From Clostridia bacterium (GTDB lineage: Bacteria; Bacillota; Clostridia; TANB77; CAG-508), in NCBI GenBank assembly GCA_022792395.1, contig JAAWAX010000009.1, forward strand, positions 1-59,137: 59,137 bases of DNA. The letters run 5' to 3'. The position numbers were made by a program, and so were the translations under genes. Below, piece after piece: positions 1 to 9,138 of this stretch (positions within the stretch are counted from its first letter, which is position 1; each line of letters starts with the position of its first letter). The notes below the pieces were generated by a model. It saw only the letters and a program-made list of their open reading frames with translations, ran no database searches and had not been told where the DNA came from.

Positions 1-54
1 AACCTTTACAGTTGATTTTTCAATATTTTCGTCTGGTGCGACGATTTTACTTAA

Positions 55-130
55 TGGAGCCAATAGGCAGAATCGAACTGCCGACCTACAGGTTACGAAT
101 CTGTTGCTCTACCAACTGAGCTATATTGGC
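55..130 (-). tRNA. tRNA-Thr (anticodon CGT)
   Basis: Read on the minus strand the segment folds as a cloverleaf. The acceptor is GCCAATA paired with TATTGGC, the D arm is GCTC/GAGC, the T arm is GGCAG/CTGCC with a TTCGATT loop, and the 3' CCA is encoded. The anticodon loop TTCGTAA gives CGT, which reads the threonine codon ACG. The anticodon stem has one A-C mismatch next to the loop. A phage-like lysogeny remnant lies directly beside it, so this could be an integration target, but no attachment-site duplication is visible in the window. Confidence 0.93.
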
Positions 131-172
131 ATAACCAGAAAATATCTTACACTAAATTTATAGTTTTGTCAA

Positions 173-346
173 TCACAAAAATTGGCTATTTTTGAAACAA
201 TCTCTGCTATTAATAGCCCCTAATAAATATACCTTATCAATACATTTTCTATTCTTACTTATAAACGCTAACTCTTCTAAAGTAAATAAATGACTATTTT
301 CTTCAATTCTCTCTTCTATAAAATCTTCCAAATATGCTCTTTTCAT
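173..346 (-). CDS. Small acidic protein, 57 aa, unknown function
   Basis: Short ORF starting MKRAYLEDFIEERIEENSH with an AGAGAGG ribosome binding site about nine bases upstream. It is rich in Glu and predicted largely helical, with no recognised motif. It lies in the phage-like block between the tRNA and the Spo0E-like gene and is read in the same direction as the latter. The good ribosome binding site and clean ATG support it. I do not recognise the family. Confidence 0.5.
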   Translation of the reverse strand: MKRAYLEDFIEERIEENSHLFTLEELAFISKNRKCIDKVYLLGAINSRDCFKNSQFL

Positions 347-420
347 ATTCAAAAACCTCTCTTTCGTATAAAAAATATTATACTATATGCCAACCATAAA
401 AACAAAACCCATTTTCGACA

Positions 421-454
421 AAAAAATTCGTAAACCTAAAAAGTTACGAATTTT
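421..454 (-). terminator. Terminator downstream of the Spo0E-like gene
   Basis: Inverted repeat AAATTCGTAA / TTACGAATTT with a short loop and a T-rich tail, placed just after the stop codon of the Spo0E-like gene. Confidence 0.65.
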
Positions 455-466
455 ATTTTTATCTCT

Positions 467-820
467 TTAATTGTTTTTATTATTTTGATAAATTTTATTT
501 CTCAAATCATGCCAAGAACTTCCGCTAATATATTTTAAACTCTCTGAATTAAGTAAATCATTTTCTTTTGCATAATGATTCCATTCCTTTATCGTTGGAA
601 ATTCCACAAAATCTCTTGTAATCTTTCTTAAAGATTTTACTGATTCAATATATTTGACATACATGATATTATTACTATTATATTGTCTCTCTTTTTGATA
701 ATGAATGTTGACCAATTCATTATACTTTTCACTAATTTTCCTTGTTTTTTCTGAATTCAATCCATTTTCTTCTATGGATGCATGTAACTTCTCTCTCAAT
801 TTTTCAAAATCATTTACCAT
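467..820 (-). CDS. Spo0E-like aspartyl-phosphate phosphatase domain protein
   Basis: 117 aa. Residues about 5-42 (LREKLHASIEENG, then ISEKYNELVNIHY) match the two-helix Spo0E family pattern, whose members dephosphorylate Spo0A~P and delay sporulation. The usual SxxxD motif appears here as SEKYN, so the catalytic acidic position is not the standard one. The C-terminal part (PTIKEWNHYAKEN, then LKYISGSSWHDL) resembles a Trp-containing repeat found behind Spo0E-like domains in clostridial and phage proteins. It sits beside a phage-type repressor, which suggests a mobile element carrying a sporulation modulator. The family call is from the pattern; the activity is inference. Confidence 0.6.
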   Translation of the reverse strand: MVNDFEKLREKLHASIEENGLNSEKTRKISEKYNELVNIHYQKERQYNSNNIMYVKYIESVKSLRKITRDFVEFPTIKEWNHYAKENDLLNSESLKYISGSSWHDLRNKIYQNNKNN

Positions 821-905
821 TGCAATCGCCTCATTTAATATTTACCATATTATATCGTAAAATTCTAGGTACTACAAATGTCATTTTTTGTCGCTTTTCA
901 TAGAA

Positions 906-1121
906 TTAATTCAATAAATAATATCTTTTAAAATGTACCGATTTTCCTTCCTTATTTTTTTGAATTTCCCATTCCGTTTGAAATTTATAGCCCTCTTCTT
1001 TCAATTCTTTTATTCTTGTAGCAAATTGCGTAATACCTAAATCTCTATAAGCCTCCCAACTTGTTACACTCCCAAATCGTTGTATATAACAAACTATTTT
1101 TTGTTTTTGTGTTGTTTTCAT
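906..1121 (-). CDS. Small winged-helix DNA-binding protein, phage type
   Basis: 71 aa. The core TSWEAYRDLGITQFATRIKEL is typical of the short HTH proteins common in Firmicute prophages: a helix, a turn with DLGI, and a recognition helix with TRIKELK. The tail ends with a basic and aromatic strand (HFKRYYLL). It is transcribed divergently from the XRE repressor, and two direct-repeat operator candidates lie right in front of its start. Probably an early or excision regulator of the phage remnant. The exact role is inference. Confidence 0.65.
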   Translation of the reverse strand: MKTTQKQKIVCYIQRFGSVTSWEAYRDLGITQFATRIKELKEEGYKFQTEWEIQKNKEGKSVHFKRYYLLN

Positions 1122-1148
1122 ATCTTATCACTCTCCTAAATTTTCGCA

Positions 1149-1203
1149 ATCGTACATATTGTTCTTTTTTGTTTTTGTTATTTTATCGTACATATTGTTC
1201 TTT
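1149..1203. promoter_or_regulatory. Tandem operator repeats upstream of the small HTH gene
   Basis: The 19-base sequence ATCGTACATATTGTTCTTT occurs twice, at 1149-1167 and 1185-1203, with 36-bp spacing. Each copy contains an imperfect dyad, GAAC-N5-GTAC on the other strand. They lie between the divergent HTH and XRE genes, where a lysogeny repressor would bind. Binding by the neighbouring XRE protein is inference. Confidence 0.65.
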
Positions 1204-1260
1204 GTCAATATTTTCAGAAAAATTTATTTAAATTATTTTTTTGCTTTTATAAATTTTTTC

Positions 1261-1289
1261 TTTACTAATCAAACTATTTGTTATATAAT
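1261..1289 (+). promoter_or_regulatory. Promoter of the XRE/ImmA operon
   Basis: TTTACT (1261-1266), a 17-bp spacer and a perfect TATAAT (1284-1289), 29 bp before the repressor ATG. The -35 box is weak. Confidence 0.5.
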
Positions 1290-1317
1290 CGGATTATAGA
1301 ATTAAAGGAGATTTATT

Positions 1318-1659
1318 ATGAATAGAATCAAAGAATTGCGAAATGAAAAAGGCTTAATGCAATCTGATGTAGCTAAATATATTGGTAAATCAGAAAGACT
1401 CGTTGGCTTTTACGAAAACGGTGAACGAGATCCTAATACTGATACTTTATTAAAATTATCAGAGTTATTTGATGTTTCAGTTGATTACATTTTAGGTAAA
1501 TCAGATAGCAAAGATTCGAAATCAGTAAATCTAAATGATATAGATATTGCTTTTGCTAGTGGTATTCGAGGTCTTAACAAAGAAAATCAAAAAACTTTAA
1601 AAAACATCATGGAAGGCTTACTTGCAAAACAAGAATTGGAAGATGAGAAAAAGGATTAG
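1318..1659 (+). CDS. XRE-family (Cro/CI-type) transcriptional repressor
   Basis: 113 aa. The N-terminal HTH_3 domain (about residues 1-60) has the classic order: MNRIKELRNEKGLMQSDVAK, then YIGKSERLVGFYENGERDP, then the LFDVSVDYILGKS closing motif. The C-terminal half is a short linker or oligomerisation segment without a LexA-type peptidase. AAAGGAG precedes the ATG. The next gene starts two bases after its stop and encodes an ImmA-like protein, the common pairing in which ImmA cleaves or controls its partner repressor. It probably maintains repression of the neighbouring phage remnant by binding the repeats at 1149-1203. Confidence 0.88.
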   Translation: MNRIKELRNEKGLMQSDVAKYIGKSERLVGFYENGERDPNTDTLLKLSELFDVSVDYILGKSDSKDSKSVNLNDIDIAFASGIRGLNKENQKTLKNIMEGLLAKQELEDEKKD

Positions 1660-1661
1660 GC

Positions 1662-2078
1662 ATGGAAAATGATAATTTATATCATAAAATGGATAAAGAA
1701 AATATTCATTACATAAATCACTCCTTGCTTTTTACTAGAGGTGCTATCGCTCATCATCATGATTTAACAGCTATTATTGTGGATGATAAACAAGTAACAA
1801 GTCAAGTTAGTGAAAATACTGTCTTAATGCAAGAATTAGGACACTATATGGCAGGTGCCTACTATCGCACGAACAGTCCGTATGAATTAATTGACAAAAT
1901 GGAACATAAAGCAGATAAAAAAGCATGGGAAGAATTCTTTCCTTATGAAGAAATTAAAGAGCTAATGAAAAAAGGCTTAACCACTGCTACTCAATTAGCG
2001 GAGTATTACAATGTGGAAGCCCCTTATATGGCAAAATGCCTTAATTATTATTATAATCAATATCATGGTTTTGACTAA
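1662..2078 (+). CDS. ImmA/IrrE-family metallopeptidase-like protein with QELGH motif
   Basis: 138 aa. The segment TVLMQELGHYMAGAYY (residues about 53-68) and the downstream KMEHKADKKAWEEFFPYEEI follow the ImmA/IrrE (peptidase M78) pattern, including the second-helix E(H/N)xAdxwA region. The usual HExxH zinc site reads QELGH (Q57, E58, H61): the general base and second His are kept, the first His ligand is not. Some phage ImmA proteins also deviate at this residue, so loss of activity is not certain. It is probably the anti-repressor partner of the XRE protein, with which it is translationally coupled. Confidence 0.78.
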   Translation: MENDNLYHKMDKENIHYINHSLLFTRGAIAHHHDLTAIIVDDKQVTSQVSENTVLMQELGHYMAGAYYRTNSPYELIDKMEHKADKKAWEEFFPYEEIKELMKKGLTTATQLAEYYNVEAPYMAKCLNYYYNQYHGFD

Positions 2079-2099
2079 ATTTATATTTTTTCAAAAATA

Positions 2100-2129
2100 A
2101 AATGCTGATATATATCTATATCAACATTT
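2100..2129. terminator. Bidirectional terminator between immA-like gene and groEL
   Basis: Hairpin AAATG-TGATATA / TATATCA-CATTT with a four-base loop and AT-rich flanks, between two convergent genes. Confidence 0.6.
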
Positions 2130-2147
2130 CAATCAAATTATTTCTGT

Positions 2148-3807
<1,660 letters not shown>

Positions 3808-3884
3808 TAAGATGAAGCTATGTTCTTTAAAAAGTTTATTTTAAAAATTTATGAACATGCCTTCTCTTTTTTTATTTAATTTTT

Positions 3885-4169
<285 letters not shown>

Positions 4170-4192
4170 TCATTACCTCCTTAAGTTTTAAA

Positions 4193-4219
4193 TTAGCACT
4201 CTGGCTAATCGACTGCTAA
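4193..4219 (-). promoter_or_regulatory. CIRCE operator (HrcA binding site)
   Basis: TTAGCACTC - 9-bp spacer - GACTGCTAA, matching the CIRCE consensus TTAGCACTC-N9-GAGTGCTAA with one mismatch in the second arm. It overlaps the expected transcription start of groES-groEL. Confidence 0.93.
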
Positions 4220-4220
4220 T

Positions 4221-4249
4221 ACTTTATACCCTTTTTTCTTCCTTGTCAA
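4221..4249 (-). promoter_or_regulatory. groESL promoter
   Basis: On the minus strand there is TTGACA (4244-4249), followed at 15 bp by TATAAA (4223-4228) or at 17 bp by TAAAGT (4221-4226). It abuts the CIRCE operator. Confidence 0.7.
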
Positions 4250-4308
4250 TACCTTTTTTTCTTTTTTCACATAAAATTCACATACTGGTTCATTATTCTT
4301 TTTTATAA

Positions 4309-4420
4309 GTTTCATTATATTTTTTCTTTGTAACAATTCGGGGGGACCAATGAGCTACAGTCTGTTATTAATTACAGACTGTGCGATATTGGGAGTTACA
4401 AATAAAAAATATAATGAAAC
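4309..4420 (-). repeat. Structured hairpin element, copy 1
   Basis: 112-bp imperfect palindrome. The outer stem is GTTTCATTATATTTTTT paired with its complement at the far end. Inside it come GTAAC/GTTAC, a purine-rich bulge ATTCGGGGGGA, CCAAT/ATTGG, and an apical ACAGTCTGT/ACAGACTGT hairpin. Its reverse complement aligns with the element at 17289-17408, with compensatory changes in the stems. It may be a small RNA or a palindromic mobile repeat. It lies between the groES promoter and the rluA-type gene. Confidence 0.75.
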
Positions 4421-4489
4421 TTTATTAATAAAACAATACTTCATAATCAATCTATTTTATTCATTTATAAAGGCTTCTATGACTTTTTC

Positions 4490-4518
4490 TTGCTTTTTTC
4501 TAGCAAAAAAGATATAAT
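4490..4518 (+). promoter_or_regulatory. Promoter of rluA-type gene, probably leaderless
   Basis: TTGCTT (4490-4495), a 17-bp spacer and TATAAT (4513-4518). The ATG begins at 4525, where transcription would be expected to start, and no Shine-Dalgarno sequence precedes it. Confidence 0.7.
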
Positions 4519-4524
4519 AGAAAC

Positions 4525-5392
4525 ATGAAAAAGTTAATGGTAAATCAAAAATATGATGGAAAAAAATTAAATAAATTTTTATTAGAAAATATTCCAAACC
4601 TTTCTTCTAATCTTTTTTATAAGACCTTAAGAAAAAAAGACATTAAAATAAATGGAAAACGTGTTTGTGAAAATATTACTGTTTACGATAAAGATGAAAT
4701 TTGGGTATATATAGCAGATAATCTATTACTTCCTTCTTTCCAATTAGATATTGTTTTTGAAGATACTAATATTTTAATTTTAAATAAACCTTCTGGATTA
4801 GAAGTAACTGGTGAAAATAGTTTAACTACACAAATTCATCAAACTTATAAAGATAGCAATTTTAAACCAATGCCTTGCCATAGAATTGACAGAAACACAA
4901 CTGGGCTTGTTCTTTTTGCTAAAAACGAAGAAACTTTATCCATTCTTTTTGATAAATTCAAAAAACATGAAATTGAAAAACATTATCTTGCTCTTGTTTA
5001 TGGTACTCCTAAAGATAATTACAAAAGAAATGAAGCCTATTTATTTAAAGATAATAAAAAGGCTTATGTTTATATTTCTGATACTTTTAAAAAAGGATAT
5101 CAAAAAATCATTACTACTTATCATGTTTTAGAAAGATATGCAAACCATACTTCTCTTTTAGATGTAGAAATCGAAACCGGTAAAACGCATCAAATTAGAG
5201 CCCATCTTGCTCATTTAGGTTATCCTATCATTGGAGATCGGAAAATATGGTATGAATCAGATAAACAAACAATTTGGTAAAAAATATCAAATGCTTTCTA
5301 GTTCCGTTTTAAAATTCAACTTTAAATCCGATTGTGGTCATTTAAATTATTTGAACGGAAAAAGTTTTACCTTAAAAGATTTTATAAATTAG
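4525..5392 (+). CDS. RluA-family pseudouridine synthase (CGG +1 recoded)
   Basis: Isomerises uridine in rRNA or tRNA. Residues 1-60 form an S4-like RNA-binding domain (KLNKFLLENIPN, KDIKINGKRV). The catalytic loop is HRIDRNTTGLVLFAK, and ETGKTHQIRAHLAHLGYPIIGD is the family C-terminal motif. In the zero frame the protein ends 14 residues after GD. Skipping the C at 5239 turns GDRKIW into GDGKYG, the conserved family ending, and extends the protein through a normal tail (QMLSSSVLKFNF, LNYLNGKSF) to 288 aa. The last 21 bp overlap the convergent exchanger gene. The start is leaderless. Confidence 0.88.
5239..5241 (+). other. CGG +1 recoding site 1 (rluA-type gene)
   Basis: GAT C GGA AAA TAT GGT: removing the C gives D-G-K-Y-G, the conserved RluA ending. 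CGG is in the zero frame (codon 239). Confidence 0.85.
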
Positions 5393-6214
5393 AATACCAA
5401 TTGTCTGAATGATAAATAAATTCAAGACATTAGAGGTAAAAAGATTATTAGTCGCTTCTACCACTCCCAACATAATATCATTATGTTGGGAGTTATAATG
5501 TTTTTGTGACTCAAAAAAGGTTATTAATTCTGGTATGCTGGTAATAAATCCAAGCAAAATTCCAATTATCATTTGTGAAATATGAAACTGATTACATAAA
5601 TTATCTAATGTGTTTCCTAATAGTTCCCCTATCACATATAATAAAATTCCTGTTCCTAGTAAAATCATAATATACATTACTGTTTTTTTAGTATTCCCTT
5701 TTTCATTTTTTTCCTCTTCTTCAATTTGTTTTTCAATTTGACTATCTTCCTTTTTCAAATACAAATTATGAACATTATGATTAATATATTGAAATAAAGC
5801 ATATAAAATCAAAAAAGCTGGTACCATTAAGAAATTAACTTCTACTTTTTTCCACACTAAAATTATAGGTATTAATATAGTTATTACCACCAAAACAATG
5901 TTGATTTTAATAGCTTGATTGGTAAGAGCCTTTTTATTTCTATTTAGTAGAATAGAAGCCATATACTGAATAAAGTTAATAATATTTGAACTTAATACAT
6001 TAAAAATACTGGTACTAATTAGACCATTCAAACTAGAAACACAAATTGTTAGAAGTTCTGGCATAGAAGTAGCATATCCTGCAATATCTCCTACTGTTTT
6101 CGGTTTTAAATCCAAATTTTCTGCTAATTTTCTAAGTGTTATCACTAATATATATTTAGCAATTAATACGATAAGTCCAGCATATAAAATAAATCTTACA
6201 ATCTCAAAAAACAT
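5372..6214 (-). CDS. CaCA-family sodium/calcium exchanger-like membrane protein
   Basis: 280 aa integral membrane protein with about ten hydrophobic segments in two halves. Each half carries the signature loop of cation:cation antiporters: GDIAGYATSMPELLTI in the first and GILLGFITSIPELITFFES in the second, with the ion-coordinating Glu in each. A charged linker of about 25 residues (KKEDSQIEKQIEEEEKNEKGN) separates the halves. It probably exchanges Ca2+ or another cation against Na+ or H+ across the cell membrane; the exact ion is not visible. ATG preceded by AAAGGAGA. It overlaps the recoded 3' end of the convergent rluA-type gene by 21 bp. Confidence 0.82.
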   Translation of the reverse strand: MFFEIVRFILYAGLIVLIAKYILVITLRKLAENLDLKPKTVGDIAGYATSMPELLTICVSSLNGLISTSIFNVLSSNIINFIQYMASILLNRNKKALTNQAIKINIVLVVITILIPIILVWKKVEVNFLMVPAFLILYALFQYINHNVHNLYLKKEDSQIEKQIEEEEKNEKGNTKKTVMYIMILLGTGILLYVIGELLGNTLDNLCNQFHISQMIIGILLGFITSIPELITFFESQKHYNSQHNDIMLGVVEATNNLFTSNVLNLFIIQTIGILIYKIF

Positions 6215-6240
6215 AATTTCTCCTTTAATGTCCCAACCTT

Positions 6241-6281
6241 CCCCACTGTTTTCCTAAATTTTAATGGGGAAAATCAGCGGG
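6241..6281. repeat. Possible degenerate copy of the CCCCACTG palindrome
   Basis: CCCCACTGTTTTCC followed by AATGGGGAAAATCAGCGGG shares the ends and the AATGGGGAAAAT core with the 61-bp palindromes at 43631 and 46038, but its arms pair poorly. Probably a decayed member of that family. Confidence 0.4.
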
Positions 6282-6311
6282 AATTTTCTTTCTTTTATTT
6301 TATCCAATTTC

Positions 6312-6340
6312 TTGCCAATTATTAGAAAGTATAGTATAAT
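6312..6340 (+). promoter_or_regulatory. serS promoter
   Basis: TTGCCA (6312-6317), a 17-bp spacer and TATAAT (6335-6340). The leader to the ATG is only about 26 bases, so there is no room for a T-box riboswitch. Confidence 0.75.
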
Positions 6341-6372
6341 TGCCTCATTAGATAGTAAAAGGAGAAGATAAT

Positions 6373-7657
6373 ATGATAGACATTAAGTTTTTAAGAGAAA
6401 ATCCAGATATTGTTAAAGAAAATATCAAGAAGAAATTCCAAGACCATAAACTCATTTTAGTTGATGAAATTATTGATTTAGACATAAAAAATAGACAAGC
6501 TAAATTAAATGGAGACAATTTAAGAGCGCAAAAGAAGCTATTCAGCAATCAAATTGGAAGTTTAATGCAATCTGGTAATAAAGAAGAAGCTGAAAAAGTA
6601 AAACAGCAGGTAACCGAAATAAATCTTAAACTAGAAGAAAATGAAAAATTAGAAAATGAGTATGCAGAAGAAATGAAAAGCAAAATGATGAAAATCCCTA
6701 ATATCATACACGATTCTGTTCCCGTTGGAAAAGATGATAGTGAAAATGTAGAAATTCAAAAATTTGGAGAACCTCTTGTTCCAGATTATGAAATTCCTTT
6801 TCATGGTGAAATTTTGGAAGCTTTGGGGGGACTTGATTTAGACAGTGCCAGACGAGTATCTCGGAAATGGTTTTTACTATTTAATTGGGGATGTAGCCAG
6901 ACTTCATTCAGCTGTTTTAACGTATGCTAGAGATTTTATGATTAATAAAGGATTTACTTATTGTATTCCTCCTTTTATGATACGTTCTGATGTAGTAACT
7001 GGTGTTATGAGTTTTGAAGAGATGGATGCTATGATGTACAAAATTGAAGGAGAAGATTTATATTTAATTGGTACAAGTGAACATTCTATGATTGGAAAAT
7101 TCAAAGACCAAATTTTAAAGAAAGAAAATTTGCCTTATAACATGACTTCTTATTCTCCTTGCTTTAGAAAAGAAAAAGGTGCACATGGTATTGAAGAACG
7201 TGGTATTTACAGAATTCATCAATTTGAGAAACAAGAAATGATTGTTGTCTGCGAACCAGAACAATCTTGGGAATGGTATGATAAAATGTGGTCTTATACA
7301 GTAGAATTTTTTAGAAGTATGAACATTCCTGTTAGAACACTAGAATGCTGTAGTGGTGATTTAGCAGATTTAAAAGCAAAATCTTGTGATATAGAAGCAT
7401 GGAGTCCTAGACAAAAAAAATACTTTGAAGTAGGAAGTTGTTCTAATTTAACAGATGCACAAGCTCGTAGATTAGGAATTCGAATCAAAGGCGAAAATGG
7501 AAATTATTTTGCGCATACTCTTAACAATACAGTAGTTGCTCCACCTCGTATGCTAATTTCTATCATGGAAAATAACTATCAACCTGATGGTAGTGTTATC
7601 ATTCCAGAAGTTTTAAGACCTTATATGGGTGGATTAGAAAAAATAAATTGCCAATAA
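6373..7657 (+). CDS. serS: Seryl-tRNA synthetase (CGG +1 recoded)
   Basis: Class II synthetase that charges tRNA-Ser with serine. The N-terminal long coiled-coil arm (residues about 30-105) is typical, and motif 2 (SPCFRKEKGAHGIEERGIYRIHQFEK region) and motif 3 (NNTVVAPPRMLISIMEN) are intact. The zero frame breaks after GLDLDSARRVS at a CGG codon (6862). Skipping the C continues it as GNGFYYLIGDVARLHSAVL, the conserved family sequence, giving a 427-aa protein of standard length. No other serS is seen in the window and the gene is normally essential, so real recoding or a sequencing error is likelier than a pseudogene. AGGAGA precedes the ATG. Confidence 0.93.
6862..6864 (+). other. CGG +1 recoding site 2 (serS)
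   Basis: GTA TCT C GGA AAT GGT: removing the C restores V-S-G-N-G, conserved in seryl-tRNA synthetases. CGG is codon 164 in the zero frame. Confidence 0.88.
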
Positions 7658-7691
7658 GATACTCTTTTAAGGCATTTTTAAGGAGATTATG

Positions 7692-8279
7692 ATGTTAGTT
7701 AAAAATCCTAAATTTGAGATTTCTGCTGTTCGACCAAATCAATATCCTTCCAATGGACTACCTGAAATTGTTTTAGTTGGAAAATCGAATGTTGGAAAAT
7801 CCAGTTTTATTAATACGATGATAAATCGAAAAAAATTAGCTAGAACTAGTAGTGAACCTGGTAAAACTCGCCAAATTAATTTTTATAATATAGATGATAC
7901 CTTTTACTTTGTTGATTTGCCTGGTTATGGCTATAGTAAAATGTCAAAAAAAGAACAAGAGCAAGTTGGAAAATTTATTGAACAATATTTATTTCATCGA
8001 AAAGAAATTTCTTTAATTGTCTTTTTAATAGATATTAGACACAATCCAACTGAAAATGATAGATTAATGTACAATTATGTAATTTCATCTGGTCTACCTT
8101 GTTTAATTTTAGCTAATAAAGCTGACAAAATTGCTAAAACTAAAGTTGATTTGACTGTTTCAAGTTTACAAAAACAACTAAACCCTCTTGGTGATATTAC
8201 TACTTTGCCTTTTTCTTCGGAACGCAAAGTTTATCAAGATGATGTTTGGAACTTTATAGATGATTTTATCAATGAATAG
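7692..8279 (+). CDS. engB: Ribosome biogenesis GTPase EngB/YsxC
   Basis: 195 aa from the second of two adjacent ATGs, chosen because AAGGAG is better spaced for it (the first, at 7689, is only three bases away). The TRAFAC GTPase motifs are complete: G1 GKSNVGKSSF, G2 region RTSSEPGKTRQINFY, G3 DLPGYG, G4 NKAD, G5 PFSS. It acts in late assembly of the 50S subunit. It follows serS by about 30 bp and is probably co-transcribed. A terminator follows. Confidence 0.95.
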   Translation: MLVKNPKFEISAVRPNQYPSNGLPEIVLVGKSNVGKSSFINTMINRKKLARTSSEPGKTRQINFYNIDDTFYFVDLPGYGYSKMSKKEQEQVGKFIEQYLFHRKEISLIVFLIDIRHNPTENDRLMYNYVISSGLPCLILANKADKIAKTKVDLTVSSLQKQLNPLGDITTLPFSSERKVYQDDVWNFIDDFINE

Positions 8280-8280
8280 A

Positions 8281-8310
8281 AAAAGGAGATACTTTTATAT
8301 CTCCCTTTTT
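8281..8310. terminator. Terminator after engB
   Basis: Hairpin AAAAGGAGATA / TATCTCCCTTTTT followed by T-rich sequence, between convergent genes. Confidence 0.75.
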
Positions 8311-8319
8311 CGTTTTTTA

Positions 8320-8598
8320 TTAACAACAACATTTACATTTGCACTTTTTTTCTTTTTTACAGTTGCACACCATTAAGATAATTGTTAAAATTAACAATAA
8401 CCCTAATACTACTGCTAAAACGATTACTGCTGGTAAGGCTACAAGTATAGTAGTAGCTAAAGCAGCTCCTATAATTAATCCAATTACAAAAACAAATGCT
8501 GTTAATAGTATGATTGCTACTATTCCTAGACAGTTTCTTTTTTTTGCACATTTTTCTTCTCTATTGTCATAGCAATAAATTGTTTCTTGTGGCTCCAT
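8320..8598 (-). CDS. Small Cys-rich membrane protein, 92 aa
   Basis: Short N-terminal cytoplasmic part with three Cys (CYDNREEKCAKKRNC), then two closely spaced, very hydrophobic Ala/Val/Leu/Ile segments (residues about 24-50 and 53-77), then a Cys/Lys tail (CNCKKEKKCKCKCCC). The tail could bind metal. The ribosome binding site GGAGGTGAC is strong. I do not recognise the family. It stands alone between two terminators. Confidence 0.65.
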   Translation of the reverse strand: MEPQETIYCYDNREEKCAKKRNCLGIVAIILLTAFVFVIGLIIGAALATTILVALPAVIVLAVVLGLLLILTIILMVCNCKKEKKCKCKCCC

Positions 8599-8716
8599 GT
8601 TAAAGTCACCTCCAATATAGCACCTTGATTGATACTATACTATATTATATGTCGTTTTTTGTCACTTTGTTCCTTGCCTTTTATCTTTTTCTATTTTACC
8701 AATTTCTCTTCAAGTA

Positions 8717-8745
8717 TTGACTTTATGTTAATATTAGTGTATGAT
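8717..8745 (+). promoter_or_regulatory. Promoter of the 33-aa basic ORF
   Basis: TTGACT (8717-8722), a 17-bp spacer and TATGAT (8740-8745), about 70 bp before the ORF. Confidence 0.6.
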
Positions 8746-8813
8746 AGAATAGATACTAAACACCACAATAAGTCGAACCAAGCTATATTAGTTCGCACAT
8801 TTAAGGAGGCAAA

Positions 8814-8915
8814 ATGAGTAAGGACACTAAGAAAAGACTCGAAAAAAAGAAAAAAAAGAGCTTTGAAAAGCGCGAAGAACGGCGAAAAAGAAAATTAGCT
8901 AAAAAAAGAGCTTAA
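8814..8915 (+). CDS. Very basic 33-aa protein; the only host-like ORF with an ambiguous CGG
   Basis: Short Lys/Arg-rich ORF with a strong AAGGAGG ribosome binding site, its own promoter and a terminator. The zero-frame reading is MSKDTKKRLEKKKKKSFEKR followed by EERRKRKLAKKRA. It contains one in-frame CGG (8880-8882). Zero-frame reading keeps the basic character to the end. A +1 skip would give EEGEKEN and stop at once, for 29 residues. The sequence alone cannot decide, so this gene either uses CGG as arginine or is a thirteenth recoding site. Function unknown; the composition suggests nucleic-acid or ribosome binding. Confidence 0.55.
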   Translation: MSKDTKKRLEKKKKKSFEKREERRKRKLAKKRA

Positions 8916-8933
8916 AGTTCTTAACTTCGATGT

Positions 8934-8965
8934 AAAAAAGGGAGGCATTATGCCTTCCTTTTTTC
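8934..8965. terminator. Bidirectional terminator
   Basis: AAAAAAGGGAGGCAT / ATGCCTTCCTTTTTT hairpin between the basic ORF and the convergent DUF951 gene. It overlaps the last codons of the latter. Confidence 0.75.
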
Positions 8966-9136
8966 TATCTTTTTAGTAATAGCTTTCAAAGCCTTTTCTC
9001 TCGGTAACATTACCACATGTTCACAACCTTGGCACTTCAACTTGAAATCAACACCAACTCTTGTTATTTCCCATAACTTACTTCCACAAGGATGTTGTTT
9101 TTTAGTTCTTACGATATCTCCAATTTGATAATCCAC
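8948..9136 (-). CDS. DUF951 family protein
   Basis: 62 aa. MDYQIGDIVRTKKQHPCGSK, then WEITRVGVDFKLKCQGCEHVVMLPR is the DUF951 signature. A Cys from KKQHPCG and two from CQGC may form a small metal site. Its role is not established. It starts two bases after gltX and is probably translated from the gltX message. No odd codon use. Confidence 0.85.
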   Translation of the reverse strand: MDYQIGDIVRTKKQHPCGSKLWEITRVGVDFKLKCQGCEHVVMLPREKALKAITKKIEKRKA

Positions 9137-9138
9137 TT

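Noticed and set aside
1149..1203. LexA boxes in the phage region
   Set aside because: The GAAC half is present but the spacer is five bases and the second half is GTAC. The direct-repeat pattern fits the local repressor better.
6341..6372. T-box leader before serS
   Set aside because: The leader is only about 26 bases, far too short for a T-box.
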